Assembly (NCBI GenBank): GCA_002245855.1
Contig: NOUX01000002.1
Location: 310,001 to 374,000 of the forward strand
Source: Sphingobacterium cellulitidis
GTDB taxonomy: Bacteria; Bacteroidota; Bacteroidia; Sphingobacteriales; Sphingobacteriaceae
Length of the DNA stretch: 64,000 nt
Reading direction: 5' to 3'
A model generated the notes under the pieces. It had not been told where the DNA came from. It saw only the letters and a program-made list of their open reading frames with translations, and made no database searches. Below are positions 53,758 through 63,310 of this stretch, piece by piece; the stretch's first letter is position 1; every line of letters begins with the position of its first letter. The position numbers were made by a program, and so were the translations under genes.

Positions 53758-54600
53758 TTAACTCCGAGGTTCTGCTTTAACAACGTAATAAATTCGTTCT
53801 TCAGAACCCTCCTTCATTCCTAATAAAACAATATTATTTTTCTCGGTTTGCCATATTTTTACTGGAAAATATCGACTCTCTAATGGATTCTTGAAAAGCT
53901 CCGCATATTTTGCCACCAAGTTTGACTTATTTAGATCACCAGTATAAGTATATTGACTTTCACCATAATTTTTATTGATACATTCAGTTAAAGTATTATA
54001 AGATATTATAGAATATTGATCCCGCCCAGAACTACTGCTATACATAAACTCTAATCTAGCTGATGGCTTATCTCCTGTAATATCACTTTTTAAATTTAAA
54101 AGGGTTTTGGTATATGAATTTTCTGCAGAATTAAAGGTCTCGTCCTTACCTGCCTTCCAATTTAACCCTAAAAAGTCCCTTGAATTCTTGACAATAAAAT
54201 TAATGGAATCTCTTCTTACAATAGCCTTGTTCTTATATCCTGAAACATAAAGCTTGTAAGTACCTGGAAAAGGAAATGCAAAACCAACTTTTATTGAATA
54301 ATTAGTGCTTGGTTCAGGTTGATAATATTGTTTTGGGATCTCCCAAATAATGGAATCATAGGCCGCCATTAAAAATATACCAGTTTTTAGGTCATTTGCT
54401 TCTTCCCCTTCCAACTGTAAGGAAGCTAACGCATTTTGAAAAATACTCACACTAGTATCTTGTGAAGTAATAATAAATTTGGGATATTCTACAGAAGGCT
54501 CAGGCTCAGGCTCTGGTTCTGGATTTGGATTTACATTTTCCTTTGAACAGGAAGCAAATACGGCTAATAAAGCGATTAATAAAAATGTGATTTTTTTCAT
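53758..54600 (-). CDS. Lipoprotein of unknown function with Pro-Glu repeat linker
   Basis: The 280-residue protein has a lipobox FASC (Cys 18), followed by a short linker of Pro-Glu repeats (about residues 25-36) that probably spaces the domain from the membrane. The rest is beta-rich: an Ig-like stretch around 45-145 and a second region (GLNWKAGKDETF onward) to the end. No family was recognised. It is monocistronic; the 223-base region upstream (54601-54823) shows no other feature. Confidence 0.72.
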   Translation of the reverse strand: MKKITFLLIALLAVFASCSKENVNPNPEPEPEPEPSVEYPKFIITSQDTSVSIFQNALASLQLEGEEANDLKTGIFLMAAYDSIIWEIPKQYYQPEPSTNYSIKVGFAFPFPGTYKLYVSGYKNKAIVRRDSINFIVKNSRDFLGLNWKAGKDETFNSAENSYTKTLLNLKSDITGDKPSARLEFMYSSSSGRDQYSIISYNTLTECINKNYGESQYTYTGDLNKSNLVAKYAELFKNPLESRYFPVKIWQTEKNNIVLLGMKEGSEERIYYVVKAEPRS

Positions 54601-54823
54601 AAATAATTTTGTAATAATTAATTTTCGTTTCTTTAAGTAATAATATCGTCTGCCTTTAAGATATCATCCAGCATACATATAAATGACGGATTTTATTACA
54701 CGTGGTTTAATTCATTTTTACGAATTAATATAAACTTAACACTGAGCTTTAATCCTGATAAGAAACCACTCAGTATCATTAAAAAAACTACTGTTATTTA
54801 AGAAAAAATCTCCATTAAGTAAA

Positions 54824-56203
54824 TTAATTTATTTTATCAATAATCAACACCCAATCTGTTGAATTCTTGTTTTTGGGAACATGAAACTGCATTTTCTCCT
54901 CTACCCCAACTGCCTTCTTTTCTACTATTTCGCCTGTTTCTGGCTTAAACCATTGATACCGGATGTTTTTACTAGGAAACTCACGCATATTGAGGTTAAC
55001 AAACTTATTATTCGGTAAATATATCATAGCATAGGTTTTTTCGGAATCGGTAAATGCGGTCATAAAATTCTTTGCTTCTATCGAATCCTGATTCAGGATC
55101 ATCAATTGATTTGGTATTCTATTTTTTGAAGGCCTGGAAAGAATCAATTTCTTAAGGAAGCCAGCTTGAAATGCAGCAGGTCTATCCATTGCTTCTTGCC
55201 AATTTCGATCTGGGTAATTCACTGGCAAAAAGGAAGGTCCGTAAAATTGCCAAATAGCATGATGACCATAGGTCACCCCAAATCCACCCGCAAAGACAGA
55301 ACGATAGAGTTGTCTTCTAACATCCCAATCTCGAAAATACCCTTTCGAAGGATCCCATCCATTCCATGGATTGATAGGATGATCTTCATAACAGGGTTCC
55401 GCATCCAAACTGGGCTTCTTTGGTAGCAAACTCAAATCTTTCTGTATTAAATCCCAAACCGGAACATCCAACCGCGCATGACCAGACTGAATCATATTGA
55501 AATCCATCCACTTCTCTTGGTGTAGCATTGGACTGCTCTCCCAAATATATCCTCCAGGATGAAATGACTTTAAGGTTTTCTTTCCAGAGCCCGCATCCAA
55601 CCCTACTGCCATCGAGCGATAAACCTCAAGCCAACTCCCTTCCTGGTCATCTGCTGGCCGATCTCCTCCTAATATCCAGAAAATATGATCATACTTTTTA
55701 TACCTCGCTCCTAAAAGCCTCCCAAATTGATGCGCATTTTCTTTGGTAAAGATCACAGGTCCAGCTCCGGAATATTTCAAAGTCACCTTATCACCCCAAG
55801 TAGGAAGAATTGCCAAATAGATCTCGCGTTCCTGGGCAAGTTCAATCACTGAATCTACCAGTTTAAAATAAGCTTCGTTAAGTTGTGTTGGATCCTCGTC
55901 TATTAATGCTAAGTCACCATATCGATTCGGAATTCGAATTCCATCCAATTCCGCCAAGATTACACATTGGATGACATTAAATCCTTTAGCCTTTCGGTTA
56001 TCCAGGTATTCTGTAATCTCCTCAATTTTCAATCGGTGAAATAATTCCCATGCAGTATCACCTAACCAAAAAAACGGTCTTCCATCTTCATATTCCAGGG
56101 AATGTCCACTGCTAGAAACAACAATCGAATTTTTCTGTTGGGAGTAACAGAAACTGCTAAGAAAAATAAGAAATATTGGGATAGTTAGTTTTAGGCCCAT
56201 CAT
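54824..56203 (-). CDS. GH140-like (DUF4038) glycoside hydrolase, apiosidase type
   Basis: A 459-residue protein read from the ATG at 56203 or the next ATG at 56200 ([21 protein letters not shown], a good signal peptide); the open frame continues 26 codons upstream without signal features. It carries the DUF4038 (beta/alpha)8 fold of apiosidase-like enzymes: [18 protein letters not shown] near the start, [28 protein letters not shown], and [20 protein letters not shown], where the Glu is a candidate nucleophile. GH140 enzymes cut apiose from rhamnogalacturonan II; the substrate here is not certain. It is divergent from murI. Confidence 0.85.
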   Translation of the reverse strand: MMGLKLTIPIFLIFLSSFCYSQQKNSIVVSSSGHSLEYEDGRPFFWLGDTAWELFHRLKIEEITEYLDNRKAKGFNVIQCVILAELDGIRIPNRYGDLALIDEDPTQLNEAYFKLVDSVIELAQEREIYLAILPTWGDKVTLKYSGAGPVIFTKENAHQFGRLLGARYKKYDHIFWILGGDRPADDQEGSWLEVYRSMAVGLDAGSGKKTLKSFHPGGYIWESSPMLHQEKWMDFNMIQSGHARLDVPVWDLIQKDLSLLPKKPSLDAEPCYEDHPINPWNGWDPSKGYFRDWDVRRQLYRSVFAGGFGVTYGHHAIWQFYGPSFLPVNYPDRNWQEAMDRPAAFQAGFLKKLILSRPSKNRIPNQLMILNQDSIEAKNFMTAFTDSEKTYAMIYLPNNKFVNLNMREFPSKNIRYQWFKPETGEIVEKKAVGVEEKMQFHVPKNKNSTDWVLIIDKIN

Positions 56204-56334
56204 ACTTAAAGCTAAGATTATTTTCTTGCTTTCCCGATTTAAGTAAAAATTAACCTCAAGAATTTCTCCAATCATTTGCAATTGAAATCAGAATCAACAA
56301 CCTTTGTATCAATATTTGAAGAAAGTTATTTTAC

Positions 56335-57159
56335 ATGTCTCAACAAAACAACCCTGGTCCTATTGGCATTTTTGATTCTGGTTATGGTGGTCTTACAGTA
56401 TTCAAAGAAATCCATAAACATCTCCCTGACTATGATTATATCTATTTAGGGGATAATGCCCGAGTACCCTATGGCACCAGATCTTTTGAGACGGTATATG
56501 AATACACTAAAGAATGTGTTTTTAAACTCTTTGAATTGGGATGTAACTTAGTTATCCTTGCCTGCAATACCGCCTCGGCAAAAGCATTAAGAACCATTCA
56601 ACAAAACGACCTGCCAGAAGGTAAGAAGGTTTTAGGCGTTATCCGCCCAACCTCGGAGGTCGTCAATCAATTTACAAAAAGTAACAAGGTCGGGATCCTA
56701 GCTACTCAAGGTACCGTCAATTCAAATTCCTACGTAATCGAAATCAATAAATTCCATCCCGATATCGATGTCTTTCAACATGCATGCCCATTCTGGGTTC
56801 CTTTGGTTGAAAATAATGAACTTAATAGCGAAGGTGCTAATTTCTTTGTCCAACAAGATATCCAACAATTATTGCAAGCATCACCTGAAATGGACACCAT
56901 CCTTTTGGCTTGCACCCATTACCCGCTCTTACTCCCACTGATTCAAAAATACGTCCCAGAAGGAATCAATATTATTTCCCAAGGAAAACTCGTTGCTGAA
57001 AGCCTAGTGGACTACCTCAAAAGACATCCTGAGGTGGAAGAAAAATGCTCCAAAGAGAAATCTCTTCAATTTTTCACGACGGATGATCCCGAAGATTTTA
57101 ATGAAAAGGCTGAGATTTTCTTTGGTAAAAGGATCTCTTCCAACTTTATTAAAGTGTAA
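56335..57159 (+). CDS. murI: Glutamate racemase
   Basis: The 274-residue enzyme shows the MurI pattern: PIGIFDSGYGGLTVFKEI (residues 9-26), YLGDNARVPYGTRS, VILACNTASAKALR with the first catalytic Cys, and ILLACTHYPLLLP with the second. It interconverts L- and D-glutamate for peptidoglycan. It is divergent from the GH140-like gene and precedes a secreted protein gene by 81 bases. Confidence 0.97.
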   Translation: MSQQNNPGPIGIFDSGYGGLTVFKEIHKHLPDYDYIYLGDNARVPYGTRSFETVYEYTKECVFKLFELGCNLVILACNTASAKALRTIQQNDLPEGKKVLGVIRPTSEVVNQFTKSNKVGILATQGTVNSNSYVIEINKFHPDIDVFQHACPFWVPLVENNELNSEGANFFVQQDIQQLLQASPEMDTILLACTHYPLLLPLIQKYVPEGINIISQGKLVAESLVDYLKRHPEVEEKCSKEKSLQFFTTDDPEDFNEKAEIFFGKRISSNFIKV

Positions 57160-57240
57160 TAAAAACCATTCGTTAAAATAAGTTAATAATCTAATATTTA
57201 AAGTTTTATAAATTATTTTTAGGTATTAAATAATACCTAT

Positions 57241-57927
57241 ATGAAATTCCTATTGCTACTTTTTCTCTTGTTTTCAGGTTTGCAGATTCAAGCTCAAACA
57301 GTAAAAGGTAATGTTAGGGATTCGCAAACAGGTAGAATTTTATATCGGGTAAAAGTGGAAAGCAGCAAAGCTGTAGAATTCACCGACCATCAAGGAAATT
57401 TCTCGATTGCTGTGAACCAACATGATAGCCTGAGAATTCATCTTAATAATTATGAAGTCCTCAAGATCAACCTGTTCATGGAAACTAAGGAAAAAACCCT
57501 CACATCCATTTTGTTAAAACCAAAATATATCGAGATTGAAGCCATCAGTGTGGAAGGAAAAACAAGTAAAAAGGACTCAAATCAGGTAAATCTCAATCTT
57601 AATATTCCCAAAACACCAACCTTTAGAAAATACGTCCTCGGGCGTGCTGACATGTCTGGAAATCCAAGAGGTTTTCTCGCAAATGGTAGCACAGCGACCT
57701 TGTTTACAGTAGATTTGCTCGCGGTTAAAAGAATGCTCTTTAAAAGACCTGAAAAGATACCGCTAGAAAAACAATTGGAAGCCGATGAGTATACCATGCA
57801 GTATATTGATATGACTTTTTCCGTGGAGTTAATAAAAGAAATGACCGGCCTTGAAGGAGATGAGGCACTCATTTTCCAAAATATCTATAGGCCTTCAATG
57901 CAAGAATTCTCCGAAATGTCTGAATAG
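57241..57927 (+). CDS. Secreted protein with carboxypeptidase-regulatory-like domain
   Basis: The 228-residue protein has a signal peptide ending IQAQ (residue 19) and then an Ig-like beta-sandwich (TVKGNVRDSQTGRILYRVKVE...DHQGNFSIAV, about 20-95) of the type found at the N-terminus of TonB-dependent receptors. Here it has no receptor barrel behind it; a helical segment of unknown function follows (about 125-225). It resembles small stand-alone CarboxypepD_reg-like proteins of Bacteroidota. Role unknown; likely periplasmic. Confidence 0.78.
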   Translation: MKFLLLLFLLFSGLQIQAQTVKGNVRDSQTGRILYRVKVESSKAVEFTDHQGNFSIAVNQHDSLRIHLNNYEVLKINLFMETKEKTLTSILLKPKYIEIEAISVEGKTSKKDSNQVNLNLNIPKTPTFRKYVLGRADMSGNPRGFLANGSTATLFTVDLLAVKRMLFKRPEKIPLEKQLEADEYTMQYIDMTFSVELIKEMTGLEGDEALIFQNIYRPSMQEFSEMSE

Positions 57928-57949
57928 TTTTGAGGAAAATCAAAAGTCC

Positions 57950-57983
57950 AAAAAATAAAAACGCTGCCTTGGGCAGCGTTTTT
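57950..57983. terminator. Bidirectional terminator, secreted protein / sufE
   Basis: AAAAACGCTGCC (57957-57968) pairs with GGCAGCGTTTTT (57972-57983) around a three-base loop, between convergent genes. Confidence 0.88.
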
Positions 57984-57984
57984 A

Positions 57985-58407
57985 TTAAGATGCTTTAGCT
58001 TGTAAAGCGATCGCATATAATTTTATTTGTTTTACCATGGACAATAATCCGTTGGCACGGGTTGGCGAAAGATGTTCTTTCAAACCAATTTGATCAATAA
58101 AATATAACTCGGCATCCGCAATTTCTTTTGGACTATGACCTGATAATACTTTCACCATTAAACTGACCAATCCTTTCGTGATAACCGCATCTGAATCCGC
58201 AGTAAATAATAATTTACCATCTTTCATTTCCGGAACCAACCATACTTTAGATTGACAGCCCTTGATAATATATTGATCTTGTCTATCTGATTCATTGATA
58301 ATCGGAAGCTCCTTACCTAATTGAATGATGAATTCATATTTCTCCATCCAATCTTGATAAAAGGAAAAATCCTCAATCAATTCATCTTGTATTTCATTTA
58401 TTGTCAT
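57985..58407 (-). CDS. sufE: SufE-family sulfur acceptor
   Basis: The 140-residue protein has the SufE/CsdE fold: FYQDWMEKYEFIIQLGKELP near the start, IIKGCQSKVWLVPE with the sulfur-accepting Cys (near residue 51), and LSPTRANGLLSMVKQI at the end. It takes persulfide from SufS and passes it to the Fe-S scaffold. It follows sufS by six bases; no sufBCD genes are in the window. Confidence 0.95.
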   Translation of the reverse strand: MTINEIQDELIEDFSFYQDWMEKYEFIIQLGKELPIINESDRQDQYIIKGCQSKVWLVPEMKDGKLLFTADSDAVITKGLVSLMVKVLSGHSPKEIADAELYFIDQIGLKEHLSPTRANGLLSMVKQIKLYAIALQAKAS

Positions 58408-58413
58408 ATTCTT

Positions 58414-59637
58414 TTATACTAACATAGCAACGGCTCTCTTTACGCCGGCTACCAGTGCATCGATTTCTTCTTTGGTATTATAAACTGCTAAACTTGCTCG
58501 AACTGTTCCAGGGATGTGAAATTGCTCCATAACCGGTTGTGCACAATGATGACCTGTACGAACAGCAATTCCTAATTTATCCAAAAGAACCCCAATATCA
58601 TAAGGATGGGTGCCATCTACAACAAAGGAAATCACAGATGATTTTTCCTTGGCTGTTCCGATAAAACGAATCCCTTCAACTTCTTGTAATCTTTCTGTAG
58701 CATACTGCAGAAGTTCATCCTCGTATTTTTTGATATTATCAATACCTAATTCATTGATGTAATCGATTGCTGCATTTAGGGCAATCCCCGCTTCAATATT
58801 GGGAGTACCAGCTTCAAACTTAAATGGTAATTCATTATAAGTTGTCTTTTCAAAAGTAACATCCTTGATCATGTCACCTCCACCCTGGTACGGTGGCATT
58901 TTATTCAACCATTCTTCTTTCCCATAAAGCACACCAACCCCAGTTGGACCATACATTTTATGTCCTGAGAATACTAGGAAATCAACATCCAGTTCTTGAA
59001 CATCGATCTTGATATGTTGTACAGCTTGTGCAGCATCAATTAATACCGGTACATTCTGCGCATGAGCAAGTTGAATAATTTCCTTGACAGGATTGATGGT
59101 TCCTAAGGCATTAGAAACATAATTAACAGAGACAATCTTTGTCTTTGAAGTCAGCAAGGATTTATAAACCTCCATATCCAGCTCTCCGGCTTCGTTCATC
59201 GGGATAACCTTCAATTTAGCCCCCTTTGACTCACAAACCATCTGCCATGGCACAATGTTGGAATGGTGTTCCATTGCGGAGATAATAACTTCATCCCCTT
59301 CTTGTATAAATTCCTGACCAAAACATGTAGCAACCAGATTAATACTATCGGTTGTACCCTTGGTGATTATGATTTCGTAGTCGTGCTTTGCATTGATAAA
59401 TTCCTGAACTTTACGTCGAGTAACCTCAAAGGCATCTGTTGATATCTGACTTAAGTAATGAACACCGCGGTGAACATTACTATTCATGTCCGTATAATAG
59501 TTTAGGATTGCATCAATTACTGCTTTGGGCTTTTGCGTAGTCGCCCCATTATCTAAATAGACTAAAGGTTTCCCATTTACCTCACGTTTCAAAATTGGGA
59601 ATTCCTCGCGTATCGATTTGATGTCTAGTGTATCCAA
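58414..59637 (-). CDS. sufS: Cysteine desulfurase SufS
   Basis: The 407-residue type II desulfurase has LDNGATTQKP near residue 30, the PLP site with SGHKMYGPTGVGVLYG (Lys near 225), SAMEHHSNIVPWQ, and the active Cys in RTGHHCAQPVM (near 363). It strips sulfur from cysteine and hands it to SufE as persulfide for Fe-S assembly. It forms a two-gene operon with sufE. Confidence 0.96.
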   Translation of the reverse strand: MDTLDIKSIREEFPILKREVNGKPLVYLDNGATTQKPKAVIDAILNYYTDMNSNVHRGVHYLSQISTDAFEVTRRKVQEFINAKHDYEIIITKGTTDSINLVATCFGQEFIQEGDEVIISAMEHHSNIVPWQMVCESKGAKLKVIPMNEAGELDMEVYKSLLTSKTKIVSVNYVSNALGTINPVKEIIQLAHAQNVPVLIDAAQAVQHIKIDVQELDVDFLVFSGHKMYGPTGVGVLYGKEEWLNKMPPYQGGGDMIKDVTFEKTTYNELPFKFEAGTPNIEAGIALNAAIDYINELGIDNIKKYEDELLQYATERLQEVEGIRFIGTAKEKSSVISFVVDGTHPYDIGVLLDKLGIAVRTGHHCAQPVMEQFHIPGTVRASLAVYNTKEEIDALVAGVKRAVAMLV

Positions 59638-59774
59638 TTCTTGATATTTTTATTCTTTTACAAAGTTAAGATATAATAAAACATATCGGGCAATATTAAA
59701 GTTATTTATAAGTAATAATCCTAATTAAGGATGGAAATAAAAAAATATTAAATTATTATTAAGTCGATATTGAT

Positions 59775-59782
59775 TACCTTTG
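59775..59782 (+). promoter_or_regulatory. Putative -7 element of the acyl-ACP desaturase gene (TACCTTTG)
   Basis: TACCTTTG is a TAnnTTTG match seven bases before the start codon, so the transcript would have little or no leader. The -33 TTG is not clear. Confidence 0.4.
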
Positions 59783-59789
59783 TTTAATT

Positions 59790-60782
59790 ATGCAAGAACT
59801 ACCTTTAAACTTACCAGAAGGCTCAAGAAAAGAGGTTATGACCTATTTGGAACCTTTCATGTTGAATGAAATGTCCGATTATTTAAAACCTGTTGAGGAT
59901 ATGTGGCAACCGGCTGACTTCCTTCCGGATGCAGGCAGAGATACTTTTTTTGAGGAAATTCGCGATTTACAGGAAAGCGCTAAAGAATTACCTTATGACC
60001 TGGTTGCAGTCCTAATCGGTGATACTGTCACGGAAGAAGCTCTTCCAACCTATGAGTCTTGGTTAACCATGGTAGAGGATGTCAATAAAAATGAACAAGG
60101 TGGCTGGATGAGATGGGTACGCGCATGGACTGCTGAAGAAAACCGCCACGGTGACTTGCTTAACAAATATTTGTACCTATCGGGTCGAATTGATATGAAA
60201 CAGTTTGAAATCTCTGTACAGTATTTAATTAAAGATGGCTTCGATATTGGTACGGGTGCTGACCCTTACAGAAACTTTATTTATACTTCTTTCCAGGAAT
60301 TGGCAACCAATGTATCTCACCGTCGTGTGGCTGCATTATCCAAAAAAAGTGGTGATAAATTATTGGCTAAAATGTGTGGTGTCATTGCTTCCGACGAAGC
60401 AAGACATGCCAAAGCTTATATGTCTTTTATCTCCCATGCCATGGTCGTTGACCCTAGTGAAGTCATGATTGCTTTCGAGGATATGATGAAGAAAAAAATC
60501 GTTATGCCGGCTCACTTCTTAAGAGAATCTGGAGAACCTCAAGGTGGCGCATTTGCGCACTTCTCAGATGCAGCTCAACGTTTAGGTGTTTATACAGCAG
60601 TGGATTATGTGGATATCCTAAAAGAACTTTTGACAGATTGGAAAATTGATCAGGTAACTGGATTGAATGAACAAGGTGAAAAAGCTAGAGATTATTTAAT
60701 GCGTCTTCCTGACCGTTTATTACGTCTGGCAGATCGTATGAAGATTCCAGAAAAAGAATATAACTTTAAATGGATTTATTAA
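59790..60782 (+). CDS. Acyl-ACP desaturase (fatty-acid desaturase type 2)
   Basis: The 330-residue soluble di-iron protein resembles plant stearoyl-ACP delta-9 desaturase and mycobacterial DesA. The two iron motifs are WTAEENRHGDLL (near residue 113) and ASDEARHAKAYM (near 200), with additional Glu ligands in SFQELATN and VTEEALP. It inserts a double bond into acyl-ACP, setting membrane fluidity. Shadow frames aside, it is a lone gene with its own terminator. Confidence 0.93.
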   Translation: MQELPLNLPEGSRKEVMTYLEPFMLNEMSDYLKPVEDMWQPADFLPDAGRDTFFEEIRDLQESAKELPYDLVAVLIGDTVTEEALPTYESWLTMVEDVNKNEQGGWMRWVRAWTAEENRHGDLLNKYLYLSGRIDMKQFEISVQYLIKDGFDIGTGADPYRNFIYTSFQELATNVSHRRVAALSKKSGDKLLAKMCGVIASDEARHAKAYMSFISHAMVVDPSEVMIAFEDMMKKKIVMPAHFLRESGEPQGGAFAHFSDAAQRLGVYTAVDYVDILKELLTDWKIDQVTGLNEQGEKARDYLMRLPDRLLRLADRMKIPEKEYNFKWIY

Positions 60783-60800
60783 TCCTATAAAGATCTTTGA

Positions 60801-60832
60801 AAGGGCTGTTATTAAACAGCCCCTTCTTTTTT
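60801..60832 (+). terminator. Terminator of the desaturase gene
   Basis: GGGCTGTT (60803-60810) pairs with AACAGCCC (60815-60822) around ATTA, followed by CTTCTTTTTT. Confidence 0.82.
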
Positions 60833-60983
60833 ACAGCACATACAATAGGATTTCATCCCCAAAACCTCCTAATTAATTCCCGAATCCATTACATCCATTT
60901 TAGACAAAATAGTTTCAGTTTCGGTTAATTAAGAAGTATCCCCAGCCATATTAATGCGTTATTTTTATAAAAAATAACCTGAT

Positions 60984-63233
60984 ATGATATCTTCACAAAA
61001 ATTCTTCCCGCTACTTTTTTTGTTAGACTGGAGTATCTGTGCACATGCTCAACCCTCCCCAACTCATAATCTGAACTTTACTAAACTTGCTGAACGCTGG
61101 GATGAGGCTATTCCATTAGGAAATGCTGAAATCGGTGCCTTAATCTGGAAAAAAGATAATACCCTAAGGTACTCTCTGGACTGTGCGGACCTTTGGGATG
61201 AGAGAAAAGCCTTGGACATCGAAAAACATGATTTTAAATGGGTCCAAGAACAGGTGTTCAATAATACTTATCAAAATGCACAGCAATGGGGTGATCGGCC
61301 ATATGACGCTATTCCCTACCCCACTAAGTTACCAGCTGCTGCAATGACTTTTGACCTCGCTAAACTGGGAACCGTCAAAAGCAATGAATTGAATCTGGCG
61401 GATGCTACCAATACTATAATTTTTGAAAACGGCATTCGAATTCAAAACTTTATTCACGCAACCAAACCAATTGGTTATTTTGAAATTACTGGAAACAATC
61501 AGGAATTACCTTTGCCTAATTTGATCCCACATAGCTATGGTGCTTCCGCGACAGATAATGGGCAACAGTCTGTCGTTGAAGGTCAACGACTTTCCAGATT
61601 AGGCTATCAACAGGGAACATTAAAAGAAGGAAATAATTACCAAATTATCCATCAACCAACCTATGATAAGCGATTTTTTGAAGTATTACTTGTGTGGAAG
61701 AAGGTTTCTGCAGATCGCATAATTGGCTTATGGACGGTCTCTGATAATCATTCCGCCCAATTGGAATCTAGCTTGGAAAGAATTGAAGATGGTAATTTCA
61801 GAAAGGAACATACGGCATGGTGGCAGAACTATTGGGCCCAATCTAGTATTCGCATTCCTGACCCGGTATTGGAAAAACAGTATTTCCTGGAAATGTACAA
61901 ATTTGGCTCTGCTGCAAGGAAAGGTGCACCGGCAATCACCCTACAGGCCGTATGGACTGCTGATAATGGAGGCTTACCTCCTTGGAAAGGGGATTTCCAT
62001 AATGATTTAAACACACAACTTAGTTATTGGCCAGGATATACAGGGAACAAGCTCGAAGAAGCTGCTTCCTTTACCGAATGGTTATGGTCAATTAAAGACA
62101 TCAATAAGGAATTTACCAAACAATATTTCAAAACTGAAGGGCTCAATGTCCCGGGAGTATTGACTCTAAATGGGATTCCTATGGGAGGATGGATTCAATA
62201 TTCACTTTCCCCTACCGTAAGTGCTTGGACAGCCCAACATTTCTACTGGCAATGGAAATATAGTATGGATCCCGAATTCTTAAAAAATAGGGCTTACCCG
62301 TACATCCAGGATGTTGCAACCTATTTGGAACAAATAACGACCAAAAGAAACGGAAAACGCTATCTTCCTATCAGCTCAAGCCCAGAATATAATGACAACC
62401 GGATAGACGCCTGGTTTAAAGATTGGACCAATTTTGACCTAGCACTTGTACATTATCTCTTTGAGTCCGCAGCAGATATCAGCAATGCCATGGGTAAAAA
62501 AGATGAAGCCCAGAAATGGCTAAAGATAAGAGCTGAATTTCCTGAATTCGCTCAAGATCAAACCGGATTACTAGTTGCTCCAGGATTTCCTATGGAACAC
62601 TCCCACAGACATATGTCGCCTTACATGGCAATTTATCCAATGGGAACACTCGATATCAACTCAGCTAAAGATAAACCTCTTATTGAAAAATCCTTACATC
62701 ATTTGGATACCTTAGGAACCAGAGCTTGGGTTGGCTATTCCTTTTCTTGGATGGCAATCCTGCATGCCCGCGGAAAGAATGCGGAATCTGCATTGGACAA
62801 CCTTCAAAAGTTTGCCAATAACTTCTGCTCTATCAATTCCTTCCATTTAAATGGTGACCAGAAAGGCGGTCAATTTTCGAATTTTACCTACAGACCGTTC
62901 ACCCTTGAAGGGAATTTTGCCTTTGCTCAAGGAATCCATGAACTGATGATCCAAAGCAAACAAGGCTATGTTGAATTGTTGCCTGCAATCCCAAATACAT
63001 GGCAGGATTATTCATTTGAAAATTTGCGATCTGAAGGCGGTTATTTATTCAGCTCTAAAATTGTCGATGGAAAAATAAAACAATTGAAAATCAAAGCTAA
63101 TCACAATGGAACATTGAAACTCAGAGTAGAAAAAAATCTCGTAAACAGTTCGGGAAAAGCATTGAAAAAAGCAAATAATTATTACCATATTCCCTTGAAA
63201 AAAGGCGAAGAGATTCTTTTAAAAGAAGGATAG
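60984..63233 (+). CDS. GH95-like glycoside hydrolase
   Basis: The 749-residue protein has a signal peptide (ending AHAQPS, about residue 23). The N-terminal beta-domain begins WDEAIPLGNAEIGALIW, the typical GH95 opening, and is followed by an (alpha/alpha)6 barrel with GDFHNDLNTQLSYWPGY (near residue 338), PISSSPEYNDNR (near 465, carrying the candidate catalytic Glu), and FTLEGNFAFAQGIHELMIQS (near 645). The last motif has Glu where known GH95 fucosidases have the assisting Asp, so activity on alpha-L-fucose or -galactose is not certain. It faces the susD gene. Confidence 0.85.
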   Translation: MISSQKFFPLLFLLDWSICAHAQPSPTHNLNFTKLAERWDEAIPLGNAEIGALIWKKDNTLRYSLDCADLWDERKALDIEKHDFKWVQEQVFNNTYQNAQQWGDRPYDAIPYPTKLPAAAMTFDLAKLGTVKSNELNLADATNTIIFENGIRIQNFIHATKPIGYFEITGNNQELPLPNLIPHSYGASATDNGQQSVVEGQRLSRLGYQQGTLKEGNNYQIIHQPTYDKRFFEVLLVWKKVSADRIIGLWTVSDNHSAQLESSLERIEDGNFRKEHTAWWQNYWAQSSIRIPDPVLEKQYFLEMYKFGSAARKGAPAITLQAVWTADNGGLPPWKGDFHNDLNTQLSYWPGYTGNKLEEAASFTEWLWSIKDINKEFTKQYFKTEGLNVPGVLTLNGIPMGGWIQYSLSPTVSAWTAQHFYWQWKYSMDPEFLKNRAYPYIQDVATYLEQITTKRNGKRYLPISSSPEYNDNRIDAWFKDWTNFDLALVHYLFESAADISNAMGKKDEAQKWLKIRAEFPEFAQDQTGLLVAPGFPMEHSHRHMSPYMAIYPMGTLDINSAKDKPLIEKSLHHLDTLGTRAWVGYSFSWMAILHARGKNAESALDNLQKFANNFCSINSFHLNGDQKGGQFSNFTYRPFTLEGNFAFAQGIHELMIQSKQGYVELLPAIPNTWQDYSFENLRSEGGYLFSSKIVDGKIKQLKIKANHNGTLKLRVEKNLVNSSGKALKKANNYYHIPLKKGEEILLKEG

Positions 63234-63254
63234 AAATTCATTCTAATTACCTAT

Positions 63255-63290
63255 AAAAAAAGCTGTCAAGTAATTTTGACAGCTTTTTCT
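63255..63290. terminator. Bidirectional terminator, GH95-like / susD
   Basis: AAAAAGCTGTCAA (63257-63269) pairs with TTGACAGCTTTTT (63276-63288) between convergent genes. Confidence 0.85.
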
Positions 63291-63310
63291 TTGATTCTTA
63301 TATGGGCATA

